Shown here one piece after another: positions 1 through 6,769 of a stretch of 10,919 bases of DNA. The stretch is from assembly GCA_025964075.1 (NCBI GenBank), contig JAOPZQ010000256.1, positions 1 through 10,919 of the forward strand. Reading direction: 5' to 3'. The notes beneath the pieces were generated by a model. That model was not told the origin of the DNA, did not search any database, and worked only from the letters and a program-made list of their open reading frames with translations. The first letter of the stretch is position 1. The number at the start of each line of letters is the position of its first letter. Position numbers and translations under genes: made by a program. Source of the DNA: Solirubrobacterales bacterium. GTDB lineage: Bacteria; Actinomycetota; Thermoleophilia; Solirubrobacterales; Solirubrobacteraceae.

Positions 1-816
1 GTCGGGCGGATCTCGCCGGAGGGCAAGCGCTCGGTCATCGGCGCGCTCGCGAGCGCCGGAAGCTACGTGGCGATGGTCGGCGACGGCGTCAACGACGTGC
101 CCGCGCTCAAGGAGGCGCGCCTCGGGATCGCGCAGGGCTCGGGAGCGCAGATGGCGCGCTCGGTCGCCGACCTGGTGCTCGTGCGCAACGACTTCGCGGT
201 CGTCCCGGGCATGGTGGCCGAGGGGCGCCAGATCCTGCGCAACATCCAACGGGTCGCGCGGCTGTTCGTCGCCAAGTCCGTCTTCGCCGCCGTGCTGGGC
301 CTCGCGATCGCGATCCCGACCGGCACGTTCCCGCTGCTCCCACGCCAGTTCACGATCGCCTCGACGGTCACGATCGGCATCCCCGCGTTCGTGCTCGCGC
401 TGACGCCGAGCACGGGCCCGTGGCGGCCGGAGCGGTTCCTGCAGTCGGTCGCGCGCTTCGCGATCCCGGCGGGCATCGGGATCGGGATCGGGATCGTCGC
501 CGGCTACCTGCTCGCGCGCTACGGCTTCGACCTCGGCCTGCGCCGCTCGCGCACCGTGGCCACGGGCATCGTCGTTGTGTGCGGGCTCGCCATCGTGATG
601 CGCCTCGAAGGGGAGGGCGGCCGGCGACGCCTCGCGGTCGGAGCCCTCTGCGCGGCGATGGCGCTGCTGTTCGTGGTGGCGCTGGCCGTCCCGTTCCTGC
701 GGAACTTCTACGAGCTCTCCACGCCGACGGGCGAGGCGGTCGTGGCCTGGGCGGTGGGGACGGCGGTCGGGATCGTGGGGATGCTGGGCGGCCTACGCCT
801 GCTGCGCGTGTCATAG
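1..816 (+). CDS. Cation-transporting P-type ATPase, CtpE-like, C-terminal part (5' end outside the window)
   Basis: The reading frame is open from base 1 to the TAG at 814-816, giving the last 271 residues of an inner-membrane P-type ATPase. The hinge motif of the P domain, GDGVNDVPALK, lies at window codons 25-35 and is hallmark evidence for the family. The segment after it (SVADLVLVRNDFAVV, then a GRQILRNIQR-like stretch) leads into the C-terminal membrane domain. About six hydrophobic helices follow, near codons 83-105, 119-137, 150-173, 182-197, 212-236 and 245-268. The phrase PLLPRQFTIASTVTIGIPAF resembles actinobacterial CtpE-type pumps, which are linked to calcium uptake in mycobacteria. 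The transported ion cannot be settled without the missing N-terminal and M4 regions. The C-terminus looks complete. The gene converges on the deacetylase with only 25 bases between stop codons. Family assignment is firm; subfamily is inferred. Confidence 0.9.
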   Translation, partial: VGRISPEGKRSVIGALASAGSYVAMVGDGVNDVPALKEARLGIAQGSGAQMARSVADLVLVRNDFAVVPGMVAEGRQILRNIQRVARLFVAKSVFAAVLGLAIAIPTGTFPLLPRQFTIASTVTIGIPAFVLALTPSTGPWRPERFLQSVARFAIPAGIGIGIGIVAGYLLARYGFDLGLRRSRTVATGIVVVCGLAIVMRLEGEGGRRRLAVGALCAAMALLFVVALAVPFLRNFYELSTPTGEAVVAWAVGTAVGIVGMLGGLRLLRVS

Positions 817-820
817 CGCC

Positions 821-837
821 CGCGGTGAGGCCCCGCG
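821..837. terminator. Weak GC hairpin between convergent genes
   Basis: CGCGG at 821-825 can pair with CCGCG at 833-837 around a 7-base loop. It lies in the 25-base gap between the ATPase stop and the deacetylase stop. The stem is only 5 bp and no T-tract follows on either strand, so a role as a shared terminator is a guess based mainly on position. Confidence 0.25.
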
Positions 838-841
838 ACTG

Positions 842-2140
842 TCACCGACGGATCGTGATGTGCGTGGACCTCACCGCTTCTTTGTTGCCGGCGTAGTCGG
901 CGGAGTAGAACTTCACAGTCATGGTCGCCAACCGTGAGCCGCGCCGCCTCGACGCGCAGCGCCGTCCAGGCGCTCGCCGGTGTCCAGACGCTCGCCTCGC
1001 CGGACGACATGGAGGTGGGCGTACGCGGAACACCCCGGCGTACGTCGTCCCGTGGGTAGCGCTCGGAGTCGTGCCGTCGGTCGTGTAGCGGGTCGAGGCG
1101 ACGCCCGAGCCGGCGTCGGCGGCCGACAACCTCACCGTCACCGCCGATGACCGGTACCCGCCTTTCGAGCAGCCGGTGCCGTTGCAGCTGATCGTCGTCA
1201 CCGGCGGCGTCCCGTCCGTGACCGGCGGTGGCGTGTCCGTGACCGACGGTGGCGTGTCCGTGACCGACGGCGGCGTGTCCGTGACCGGCGGCGGCGTCTC
1301 CGTCACCGGCGGCGGGGTGTCCGTGACCGGCGGCGGCGTGTCCATGACCGGCGGCGGAGGGGAAGGAGGGCCGGCGCCGCTGACCACCTGGCCTACAGTC
1401 TGGACGACGGTGCCGTTCGCCGCTCGCGGCTGCAGCCAGTCGAGGAACGCGGTCAGCTGGCTGAGGGTGACCGCGTACACCGAGTCGCACCCGGTGCAGA
1501 CGCTGTGGATGACGATCACCACCCAACCGCCGCCGTTGTTCTCCGCCTGCGTGACGTAGCTCTCCATCGTGGCGAGCGTCGTGGCCGTGTCGATATCCGG
1601 CGGCGTCCTGATCACCCACGGATCGAGAGGCGGGATGGTCTCCGCGAACGGGCAGTGCATGCAGGACGACGAGCGAATGCCGTCGACCCACCGAGCCGAC
1701 CGGTAGCCACACTGCTGCACCACCGACTCGACCGCCGAGTTGTACTCCGTATAGGGATACGCGAAGCTGATGACCGGCGAGAAGCCGTGGTTGAGCAGAG
1801 CGGTTCGATCGTCGCAGACCTCGTGCCGCAGATCGGAGGGGCTCAGCGTGGTCAGGTGCGCGTGGGTGACCGAGTGGCCGGCGATCTCGTTGCCGTCCGA
1901 GGCGAGGTCGTGGAGTTGGCCCCACTTCATGTGGTAGTCGCTCGTCGTCGATGCGACCCATCCGCTGTTCACGTAGAAGGTCGCGTGCATTCCGTGCGCG
2001 GCGAGCGGCGCCCGAGCCGCGTACTGCGTCTGGCGCCCGTCGTCGAACGTCAGCGACACGACCGTTGCCGCGCTCGCGCTCCCGACCGCGGGACCAAGCA
2101 GCGCCAGACAGCCGAGAAGCAGGGCCCACGAGGCTCGGAT
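842..2140 (-). CDS. Secreted polysaccharide deacetylase (NodB/CE4 family) with Pro-rich repeat linker and C-terminal beta-sandwich-like domain
   Basis: Predicted exported metal-dependent deacetylase removing acetyl groups from N-acetylated sugars. From the proposed ATC start (432 residues) the protein begins with a Sec signal peptide: one Arg, the core WALLLGCLALLG, then a SASA-type cleavage site near residue 24. The NodB domain follows: TFDDG at 31-35 (catalytic/metal Asp), HSVTH at 88-93 region (metal His pair), an AYPY variant of the usual RxPY motif near 127-130, and VIVIH with the late catalytic His near 212. Residues about 258-310 are PPPVTDT-like repeats. The tail (YTTDGTTP...GTTYAGVF ... 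TVKFYSADYAGNKEA) resembles chitobiase C-terminal/Fn3-like modules. The first conventional start is GTG at 2057-2059; using it would remove the whole signal peptide and leave three residues before the catalytic motif. The tail contains a compensated frameshift (923-1017). The gene lies 129 bases downstream of the FAD oxidoreductase on the same strand. Confidence 0.85.
   Translation of the reverse strand: MRASWALLLGCLALLGPAVGSASAATVVSLTFDDGRQTQYAARAPLAAHGMHATFYVNSGWVASTTSDYHMKWGQLHDLASDGNEIAGHSVTHAHLTTLSPSDLRHEVCDDRTALLNHGFSPVISFAYPYTEYNSAVESVVQQCGYRSARWVDGIRSSSCMHCPFAETIPPLDPWVIRTPPDIDTATTLATMESYVTQAENNGGGWVVIVIHSVCTGCDSVYAVTLSQLTAFLDWLQPRAANGTVVQTVGQVVSGAGPPSPPPPVMDTPPPVTDTPPPVTETPPPVTDTPPSVTDTPPSVTDTPPPVTDGTPPVTTISCNGTGCSKGGYRSSAVTVRLSAADAGSGVASTRYTTDGTTPSATHGTTYAGVFRVRPPPCRPARRASGHRRAPGRRCASRRRGSRLATMTVKFYSADYAGNKEAVRSTHITIRR
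923..1017 (-). other. Compensated double frameshift inside the deacetylase C-terminal domain
   Basis: Read in the gene's frame, this stretch gives an Arg/Pro/Cys-rich run (RPPPCRPARRASGH and onward) unlike anything around it, and 12 of its 30 codons end in A or T. Read one frame over, it gives TSMSSGEASVWTPASAWTAL and onward, with 29 of 31 codons ending in G or C, which matches the rest of the window. The flanks on both sides (GTTYAGVF before, TMTVKFYSADYAGNKEA after) are clearly in the annotated frame. Two compensating indels, near 1017 and near 923, explain this. They could be real mutations or sequencing errors. Confidence 0.65.
1210..1356. repeat. Seven tandem 21-bp units encoding PPPVTDT
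   Basis: Six full 21-bp units run from 1231 to 1356, and a more divergent one covers 1210-1230. They share the core GTGTCCGTGACCG on the plus strand and differ by a few substitutions. On the minus strand each unit encodes seven residues, PPPVTDT with variants PPPVTET, PPSVTDT and PPPVMDT. The array forms the Pro/Thr linker between the catalytic and C-terminal domains of the deacetylase. Because the unit is a multiple of three, copy-number change would alter linker length without breaking the frame. Confidence 0.9.
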
Positions 2141-2146
2141 GGCTTT

Positions 2147-2153
2147 CCTCCTT
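2147..2153 (-). promoter_or_regulatory. Shine-Dalgarno site that decides the deacetylase start
   Basis: On the minus strand the sequence reads AAGGAGG, a six-base spacer AAAGCC, then ATC. The match to the anti-Shine-Dalgarno sequence and the spacing are both ideal. No AUG, GUG or UUG lies near the right distance in the deacetylase frame, so the site points to the ATC at 2138-2140 as initiator. Confidence 0.7.
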
Positions 2154-2269
2154 CCCGGCTCCTCCCTGACATGGGACGCGGCGCCGTCGATCCAACGGAG
2201 CGCAAGGGCACGGATGGTTGCTGCGATCGTAAGCGGAGCGCACCACGATTGGACCGGTCGTTCGTCCAG

Positions 2270-3514
2270 CTACGAACTCCCCGATCGGCGCGCGAAGGAC
2301 GGCGCGTGCTCGGGGAGCACGCCGATCGCGACCATGTAGGCCGGGATCGCCTGCAGCCGGGGGAACCGCCGCAGCAGCCGGGCGAGCCGCGAAGGCCGGC
2401 GCGGGCCGGTGCCGCCCTGTCCGAGCTCTCCTGCGAGGACCGGCTGGATGACAGCCCGGTGCGCGAGTTGCTGCAGCGACTGCGTGAGGAACGTGGGCGC
2501 CCACCGGCGCACCTGCACGCGTGCCAAGTCGCCCAGACGTACGTCGCCACGGCGCAGCGGCGCGGCGAGGTACCGTGCGGCGGCCACGGCGTCCTGGATG
2601 GCGAGATTGATCCCCACCCCGCCGACCGGGGACATCGCGTGGGCCGCGTCTCCGAGGCACAGCAGTCCCGGGTTGAACCAGCGCGGCAGCCGATCCAGGC
2701 GCACGGCGAGCAGCTTGACGTCGTCCCACGACCGCACCGCGCCGATGCGGTCGGCGAACTCAGGAGCGAGCGCGGCGATCCGCCTGTGGAAGGCCTCGAT
2801 GCCTTCCGCGCGCAGCCGTGCGTCGCTGCCCTTGCGGATCTGGTAGCCGACTTGGAAGTAGCTGCCGCGGTCGATCATCGCGAGCAGGGCGCCGTCGCCC
2901 ACCCGCACGGCGAAGCCCTGAGGGTCGACGTCGCGGCGGGGAAGGCGGAACCACCAGATGTCCAGCGGCACCCCGAACTCGCGCACGCGTAGCCCGCTCG
3001 CGGCCCGGACGGCGGACGTCCGGCCGTCGCACGCGACCGTGACCGCGGCGTGCAGACCCCCGTCGCTGCCACCGGCGTCGCGGTATCGCACGCCGACCAC
3101 ACGACCGTGCTCCCGCAGCAGTCCGGTGACCTCGACGCCCATGCGCAGCGTGAACGACGGCTCCCGGCGACCGGCCTCGGCCAGCAGGTCCAAGAGATGC
3201 CACTGCGGCACCATCGCGATGTGCCTGTGCGGCCCGGGCAGCAGGCCGAGATCGACGACGAGGCTCGTGCTGGACTGCAGCGGTACCTGCATGCGCTGCA
3301 CCACGCGGTGCGGCATCGCCGAGAACCGCTCCCCGAGTCCGAGCTCGTCGAGCAGGGTGAGCGTCGAGGCGTGCACCGTGTCGCCGCGAAAGTCCCGCAG
3401 GAAGTCGTCGTGCTTCTCGAGGACCGTCACCCGAACGCCGGCGCGGGCCAGCAGGAGACCGAGCATCATCCCGGCGGGTCCTCCGCCGACGACACAGCAG
3501 TCGGTCCATTGCAT
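2270..3514 (-). CDS. FAD-dependent oxidoreductase, PheA/TfdB/UbiH-type aromatic hydroxylase-like
   Basis: A 414-residue flavoprotein of the group A monooxygenase fold, which normally uses FAD and NAD(P)H to hydroxylate aromatic or quinone-like substrates in the cytoplasm. Visible motifs are the N-terminal dinucleotide-binding GGGPAG (residues 10-15) with the following acidic residue in VLEKH, the DG motif in VACDGRTSAVR (about 159-170), and the FAD-ribityl GD motif CLGDAAHAMSPVGGVGIN (about 286-303). Length is normal for single-component family members without the extra C-terminal thioredoxin-like domain. The ATG at 3514 places the Rossmann motif at the usual distance. A GGAGG lies about 20 bases upstream, too far to be a convincing ribosome site for this ATG; an in-frame CTG at 3521-3523 is a weaker alternative. 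The gene is divergent from the CocE-type hydrolase and lies upstream of the deacetylase. The specific substrate cannot be read from sequence. Confidence 0.88.
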   Translation of the reverse strand: MQWTDCCVVGGGPAGMMLGLLLARAGVRVTVLEKHDDFLRDFRGDTVHASTLTLLDELGLGERFSAMPHRVVQRMQVPLQSSTSLVVDLGLLPGPHRHIAMVPQWHLLDLLAEAGRREPSFTLRMGVEVTGLLREHGRVVGVRYRDAGGSDGGLHAAVTVACDGRTSAVRAASGLRVREFGVPLDIWWFRLPRRDVDPQGFAVRVGDGALLAMIDRGSYFQVGYQIRKGSDARLRAEGIEAFHRRIAALAPEFADRIGAVRSWDDVKLLAVRLDRLPRWFNPGLLCLGDAAHAMSPVGGVGINLAIQDAVAAARYLAAPLRRGDVRLGDLARVQVRRWAPTFLTQSLQQLAHRAVIQPVLAGELGQGGTGPRRPSRLARLLRRFPRLQAIPAYMVAIGVLPEHAPSFARRSGSS

Positions 3515-3702
3515 CCGTATCAGCGTGGATCGCTCCTCCCGGGCGTGTCAAGCACAGCGCGTCCGGGCCGCCCTATCGGGCCCCCGGCGTCGTCTGCGAG
3601 GCGTGCATCGCCGCGAAGCGGTTGGACGCCGGCCAGCGCCGTCTCGTACTCACCGATGGTTCGGCGGCTCGTCGCCGTTACAGGTCCGGGAGGAGATGGA
3701 GG
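3515..3702. promoter_or_regulatory. Divergent intergenic region between the oxidoreductase and the CocE-type hydrolase
   Basis: This 188-base gap must contain the promoters for two genes transcribed away from each other. I see a minus-strand TTGACA at 3551-3546, but no matching -10 at 16-18 bases, so it is not a confident promoter. The segment from about 3580 to 3660 has G/C-ending codons in the plus frame continuing into the hydrolase (a CEAC motif followed by AAKRLDAGQRRLVLTDG), which may be residual coding sequence or chance. Confidence 0.35.
3688..3695 (+). promoter_or_regulatory. Ribosome binding site of the CocE-type hydrolase
   Basis: GGGAGGAG ends seven bases before the ATG at 3703. 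It decides the start, because the frame stays open further upstream without a comparable site or signal peptide. Confidence 0.75.
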
Positions 3703-5559
3703 ATGGCCAGGCCGACACCACGGATCGTCGCCGTGGCCGCGTGCGCTGCGGCGCTGCTCGGCGCGGGCGGTACGCCGGCCGAGGCGGGCTGGGGATCCTA
3801 CGATCGCCCCGCGACCTACGGCGTGGTCTCTGAGACCGGGGTGCCGATCACGATGCCCGACGGGACGGTGCTGAGCGCGAACGTCTACCGGCCCGACCGG
3901 CCGGGGCGCTACCCGGTTCTGCTGTTCCAGAATCCGTACGGCAGCAACGGCGTCCAGAAGAACGACGGCGGCGCGTCCGACCCGTATCTCGTACGGCGCG
4001 GCTACGTGCAGGTCGTCGTCGACGTGCGCGGGACCGGCCAGTCCCAGGGGAGCTGGGACGCATTCGGCCAGGCCGAGCGGCGTGACGGCTACGACCTCGT
4101 CGAGTGGGCCGCGCGGCAGCCGTGGAGCGATGGCGACGTCGGCGGCGCGGGCGGGTCGTACCTGGCGATCGAGCAGGTGCTGACCGCCGCGCAGCGCCCG
4201 CCGCACCTGAGGGCGATCTTCCCGTTCGCGCCGCTCGCGGACGCCTACCGTGACATGGTCATGGTCATGGTCGGCGGCTCGGTCGACACGTCGTTCATCC
4301 CCGCGTGGATCGCGACGGTCGGCGCCGGGATGGTGCAGCCGCCGGCGGGCGACATCGGCGGCATCGCGTCGATCGTGTCGCACATCAGCGGCGTGACCAC
4401 CACCGCCAGCACGTTCGTCGTCGACCCGCTCACCGATGGCGAGCTCGCGTACGACGGACCGGCGTGGAGCCTGCGCTCGCCGATCGAGGTCGCCGACCGC
4501 ATCCGCGTCCCGACGTTCCTCGTCGGCGGCCTGCACGACATCTTCCAGCGTGGCGAGCCTCTCCTGTACGAGCGGATCAAGCGCCACGCTCCCGCGCGGC
4601 TGCTGATCGGCCCTTGGATGCATCTGAACTACTGGACCGGCCTGCCCGCCGACGGGGTCCCGGGCTTCCACGAGCTCGAGCTCCGGTGGTACGACAAGTG
4701 GCTGAAGCACCTCGACACCAACATCGAGGCGATCCCGCGAGTCACCCAATACTCATGGGGACTCGGCCACTACGTCGCCTCGCGAGACTGGCCCAACCCC
4801 CAGATGCAGCCTCGGCGTCTGTATCTGCGCGGCGCCGGCCGCCTCGCATCCGACCCGCCCGCCTCCCCGGAGACCGCGCAGAGCTTCCGACAGAACCCGG
4901 TCACGGGGATCTGCACGCTCAGCAGCAGCCAGTGGACGGCCGGCACCGCCGGATACCTGCCCTGCGCGCAGGACGACCAGCCCGATCGGACGCTCGGCCA
5001 GGCCAGCTACCAAACCGATCCGCTCCCGGCCGACGCCCGGCTCGACGGCCCGATCCTCGCCGACGTCTGGGCGCGCACCACCGCCAAGGACGCGCCGCTC
5101 ACCGTGCGCGTGTTCGACGTCGCCGCCGAGGGCAGCGCCTTCGAGCTCAGCGACGGCTGGCTGTCCGCTCGCTACCGCGCGACCGACCCCCGCCGCAACC
5201 GGGCCCTCGCCGGGCGGCTGATCCAGCCCTGGCACCCCTTCACGCGACAATCGCTGCTGCCCGTCAACGCCGGCGAGCCCATGCGAGTGCCCGTCGAGGT
5301 CTTCCCGACCAACGCGCTGATCCGCGCCGGCCACCGGCTGCGAATCACGATCGCCTCCGGCGACTTCCCGCACCAACTGCCGCCCGCCACAACGCTCGTC
5401 GGCTCCCTCTTCGGAGCGACCACGATCCTCACCGATCCCCGACACACCTCTTCGGTCACGCTGCCGACCATCGGCGCCCGGTGCGCTCTCGGCAAGCCTC
5501 GGAGACTCCACCAGTGCCGTAGCTGGCCCGCGCCGCGGCTGCGCCGGAACGGCCGTTAG
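3703..5559 (+). CDS. Secreted CocE/NonD (X-Pro dipeptidyl-peptidase S15-like) alpha/beta hydrolase
   Basis: A predicted exported serine hydrolase of 618 residues that cleaves ester or amide bonds; family members include cocaine esterase, glutaryl-7-ACA acylase and X-Pro aminopeptidases. Residues 1-28 form a Sec signal peptide (basic MARPTPR, a hydrophobic Ala/Leu core, AEA before the probable cut at 28). The catalytic domain opens with VPITMPDGTVLSANVYRP and has DVRGTGQSQG near 108-116. The nucleophile Ser152 lies in GAGGSYLA, a small departure from the common GxSYxG pattern. Asp279 in GGLHDIF and His307 in GPWMHLNY complete the likely triad. From about residue 370 to the end comes the jelly-roll PepX C-terminal domain (LYLRGAGRL ... 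ADVWARTTAKDAPLTVRVFDV ... IRAGHRLRITIASGDFP). The ATG at 3703 was chosen over an upstream in-frame start at 3622 because of its ribosome site and signal peptide. It converges on the MetX-like gene with 32 bases between stops. Confidence 0.9.
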   Translation: MARPTPRIVAVAACAAALLGAGGTPAEAGWGSYDRPATYGVVSETGVPITMPDGTVLSANVYRPDRPGRYPVLLFQNPYGSNGVQKNDGGASDPYLVRRGYVQVVVDVRGTGQSQGSWDAFGQAERRDGYDLVEWAARQPWSDGDVGGAGGSYLAIEQVLTAAQRPPHLRAIFPFAPLADAYRDMVMVMVGGSVDTSFIPAWIATVGAGMVQPPAGDIGGIASIVSHISGVTTTASTFVVDPLTDGELAYDGPAWSLRSPIEVADRIRVPTFLVGGLHDIFQRGEPLLYERIKRHAPARLLIGPWMHLNYWTGLPADGVPGFHELELRWYDKWLKHLDTNIEAIPRVTQYSWGLGHYVASRDWPNPQMQPRRLYLRGAGRLASDPPASPETAQSFRQNPVTGICTLSSSQWTAGTAGYLPCAQDDQPDRTLGQASYQTDPLPADARLDGPILADVWARTTAKDAPLTVRVFDVAAEGSAFELSDGWLSARYRATDPRRNRALAGRLIQPWHPFTRQSLLPVNAGEPMRVPVEVFPTNALIRAGHRLRITIASGDFPHQLPPATTLVGSLFGATTILTDPRHTSSVTLPTIGARCALGKPRRLHQCRSWPAPRLRRNGR

Positions 5560-5563
5560 CCGT

Positions 5564-5618
5564 GGCGTAGATGCCGGGCGCGCCGCTACGGCTACGCCGC
5601 CGCCGGCATGCGCCCGGC
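5564..5618. terminator. Overlapping inverted repeats between convergent genes, likely shared terminator
   Basis: Three perfect inverted repeats lie here: GGCGTAG (5564-5570) with CTACGCC (5592-5598); ATGCCGG (5571-5577) with CCGGCAT (5603-5609); and GCCGGGCGC (5573-5581) with GCGCCCGGC (5610-5618). They overlap, so they form alternative hairpins. The arms include the stop codon of the MetX-like gene at 5592-5594. No T-tract is present, as is usual in high-GC actinobacteria. A bidirectional terminator is inferred from position. Confidence 0.5.
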
Positions 5619-6695
5619 TCCGTCAACGGCCTTTGGCGAGGGCGCCTCCGCGCCGACCGCGAGCAGGTCGCGGAGGTTGTCGTCGATGGCCTGCCTGTCC
5701 TGCTCGGTCATGCAGAACATCGTGAAGTGGCCCCAGAGGCTCTCGATGACGCGCAGCTCGCTGTCCGCGATCAGCTTCTGCTCCTCGGCGCAGTCGGCCG
5801 GTGGGAAGAACATGTCGCCGGAGAACGGCATCACGAACGTCTTCGCCGTGATCCGCCCGAGCGCCGCCGCGAGGTCCCCGTCGGTATGGCGGCTGACGTC
5901 GCCGTGACGCCACTTCCAGGCCATGGTCAGCAGGTTGTCGGGGTCCATCGGCACGAACCAGCCCTCCCAGAAGCGCCGGTTGAAGTCCTCCAGCGACGAG
6001 TAGCCGGCATCCCGCCAGGCCTCGCGCTTGTAGAGCTCCTGCGTCGCGCCCATGACCGACCACACCTGAGCGTGCCGGCGAAGGCCCATGTGCACGGCGT
6101 GCGGCTCGTCGTAGAAACCCCCGTTCCACGCCGGGTCGGACTTGATCGCGTCCTCGTGCAGGCGGACGAAGACGATGTCGTGCGGCGTCGTCTTTGCCGT
6201 TCCCGCGAACGGTGCGGCGCGCTTGACCATGTCGGGATACCGGACCGCCGATTCGTAGGTCTGCTCGGCCCCCATCGACCAGCCGAGCACGAGCTGCAGT
6301 TCGCTGATCCCGAACTTCTCGGTCACCAGTCGGTGCTGCGCGCGAACGTCATCGCCGATCATGACCTTCGGGAACGCGCCCCTGTCCAGCGGCGCCGCGG
6401 TGTTGCTCGGCGACGAAGAGAACCCGTTGCCGAACTGGCCGGGAAAGATGATGAAGTACTTGCCCGGATCCAGCGCGCGGCCTTCGCCGACGAAGATCTC
6501 CATCGCCTTCGGCGTCCCGGAGTACATGTGCGGGAACAGGATCGCGTTGTCCTTGGCCCCGTTCAGCGTCCCGTGCGTCTTGTAGGCGAGCCTCGCGCCC
6601 GGCAGCGTCTCACCCATCTCCAGGGTGAAGTCGCCCAGCTCGAAGTACTCGTGCGGGCCGTGGACGTCCTCCGAGTAGTACTCGTTGTCGATCAT
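5592..6695 (-). CDS. MetX-like alpha/beta-hydrolase (homoserine O-acetyltransferase-related)
   Basis: A 367-residue soluble alpha/beta-hydrolase resembling the homoserine O-acetyltransferase superfamily. The opening FTLEMGETLPGARLAYKTHGTLN matches the start of that fold. FPGQFGNGFSSSPSN (about 84-98) corresponds to the oxyanion/substrate region of MetX proteins. The nucleophile Ser140 is in GWSMGAEQ, with Asp294 in PFSGDMFFPP and His323 in LWGHFTMF as the other likely triad members. The nucleophile elbow differs from the GGSMGGMQ typical of true MetX, so it is probably an acyltransferase or hydrolase of unknown substrate rather than the methionine enzyme. No methionine genes are nearby. The ATG at 6695 follows GGAAGGTGAG on the minus strand at suitable spacing. 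The gene lies 192 bases downstream of the kinase on the same strand, so it may have its own promoter. Family is clear; reaction is not. Confidence 0.85.
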   Translation of the reverse strand: MIDNEYYSEDVHGPHEYFELGDFTLEMGETLPGARLAYKTHGTLNGAKDNAILFPHMYSGTPKAMEIFVGEGRALDPGKYFIIFPGQFGNGFSSSPSNTAAPLDRGAFPKVMIGDDVRAQHRLVTEKFGISELQLVLGWSMGAEQTYESAVRYPDMVKRAAPFAGTAKTTPHDIVFVRLHEDAIKSDPAWNGGFYDEPHAVHMGLRRHAQVWSVMGATQELYKREAWRDAGYSSLEDFNRRFWEGWFVPMDPDNLLTMAWKWRHGDVSRHTDGDLAAALGRITAKTFVMPFSGDMFFPPADCAEEQKLIADSELRVIESLWGHFTMFCMTEQDRQAIDDNLRDLLAVGAEAPSPKAVDGAGRMPAAA

Positions 6696-6700
6696 GCTCT

Positions 6701-6710
6701 CTCACCTTCC
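6701..6710 (-). promoter_or_regulatory. Ribosome binding site of the MetX-like gene
   Basis: The minus strand reads GGAAGGTGAG, then GAGAGC-like bases to the ATG at 6695. The purine-rich core confirms that start. The GGTGAGAGA string also occurs just before the MEDS gene start. Confidence 0.65.
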
Positions 6711-6769
6711 TCACTGACACCGGCAGGCGGACGTCTGATGCCGGTTGTGCGCGCTCCCGTCCACAGAGC

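Noticed and set aside
1210..1356. Tandem repeats considered as a CRISPR array
   Set aside because: The 21-bp units are contiguous with no spacers and encode a periodic Pro-rich linker in the gene frame.
708..2729. 673-codon open frame on the minus strand spanning the deacetylase and the end of the oxidoreductase
   Set aside because: It is a shadow frame typical of GC-rich DNA. Its product is Arg/Ala/Pro-rich without motifs and it overlaps two well-supported genes, although a short part of it coincides with the frameshifted stretch at 923-1017.
1505..2992. 495-codon open frame on the plus strand
   Set aside because: Antisense shadow of the deacetylase and oxidoreductase; no motif, no ribosome site, composition of a non-coding frame.
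3546..3551. TTGACA on the minus strand as a -35 element for the oxidoreductase
   Set aside because: No -10 hexamer at 16-18 bases; the nearest AT-rich candidate is too far away and would place the transcript start inside the gene.
3520..4749. 409-codon open frame on the minus strand opposite the CocE-type hydrolase
   Set aside because: Antisense shadow; repetitive Asp/Arg/Val composition and no recognisable domain.
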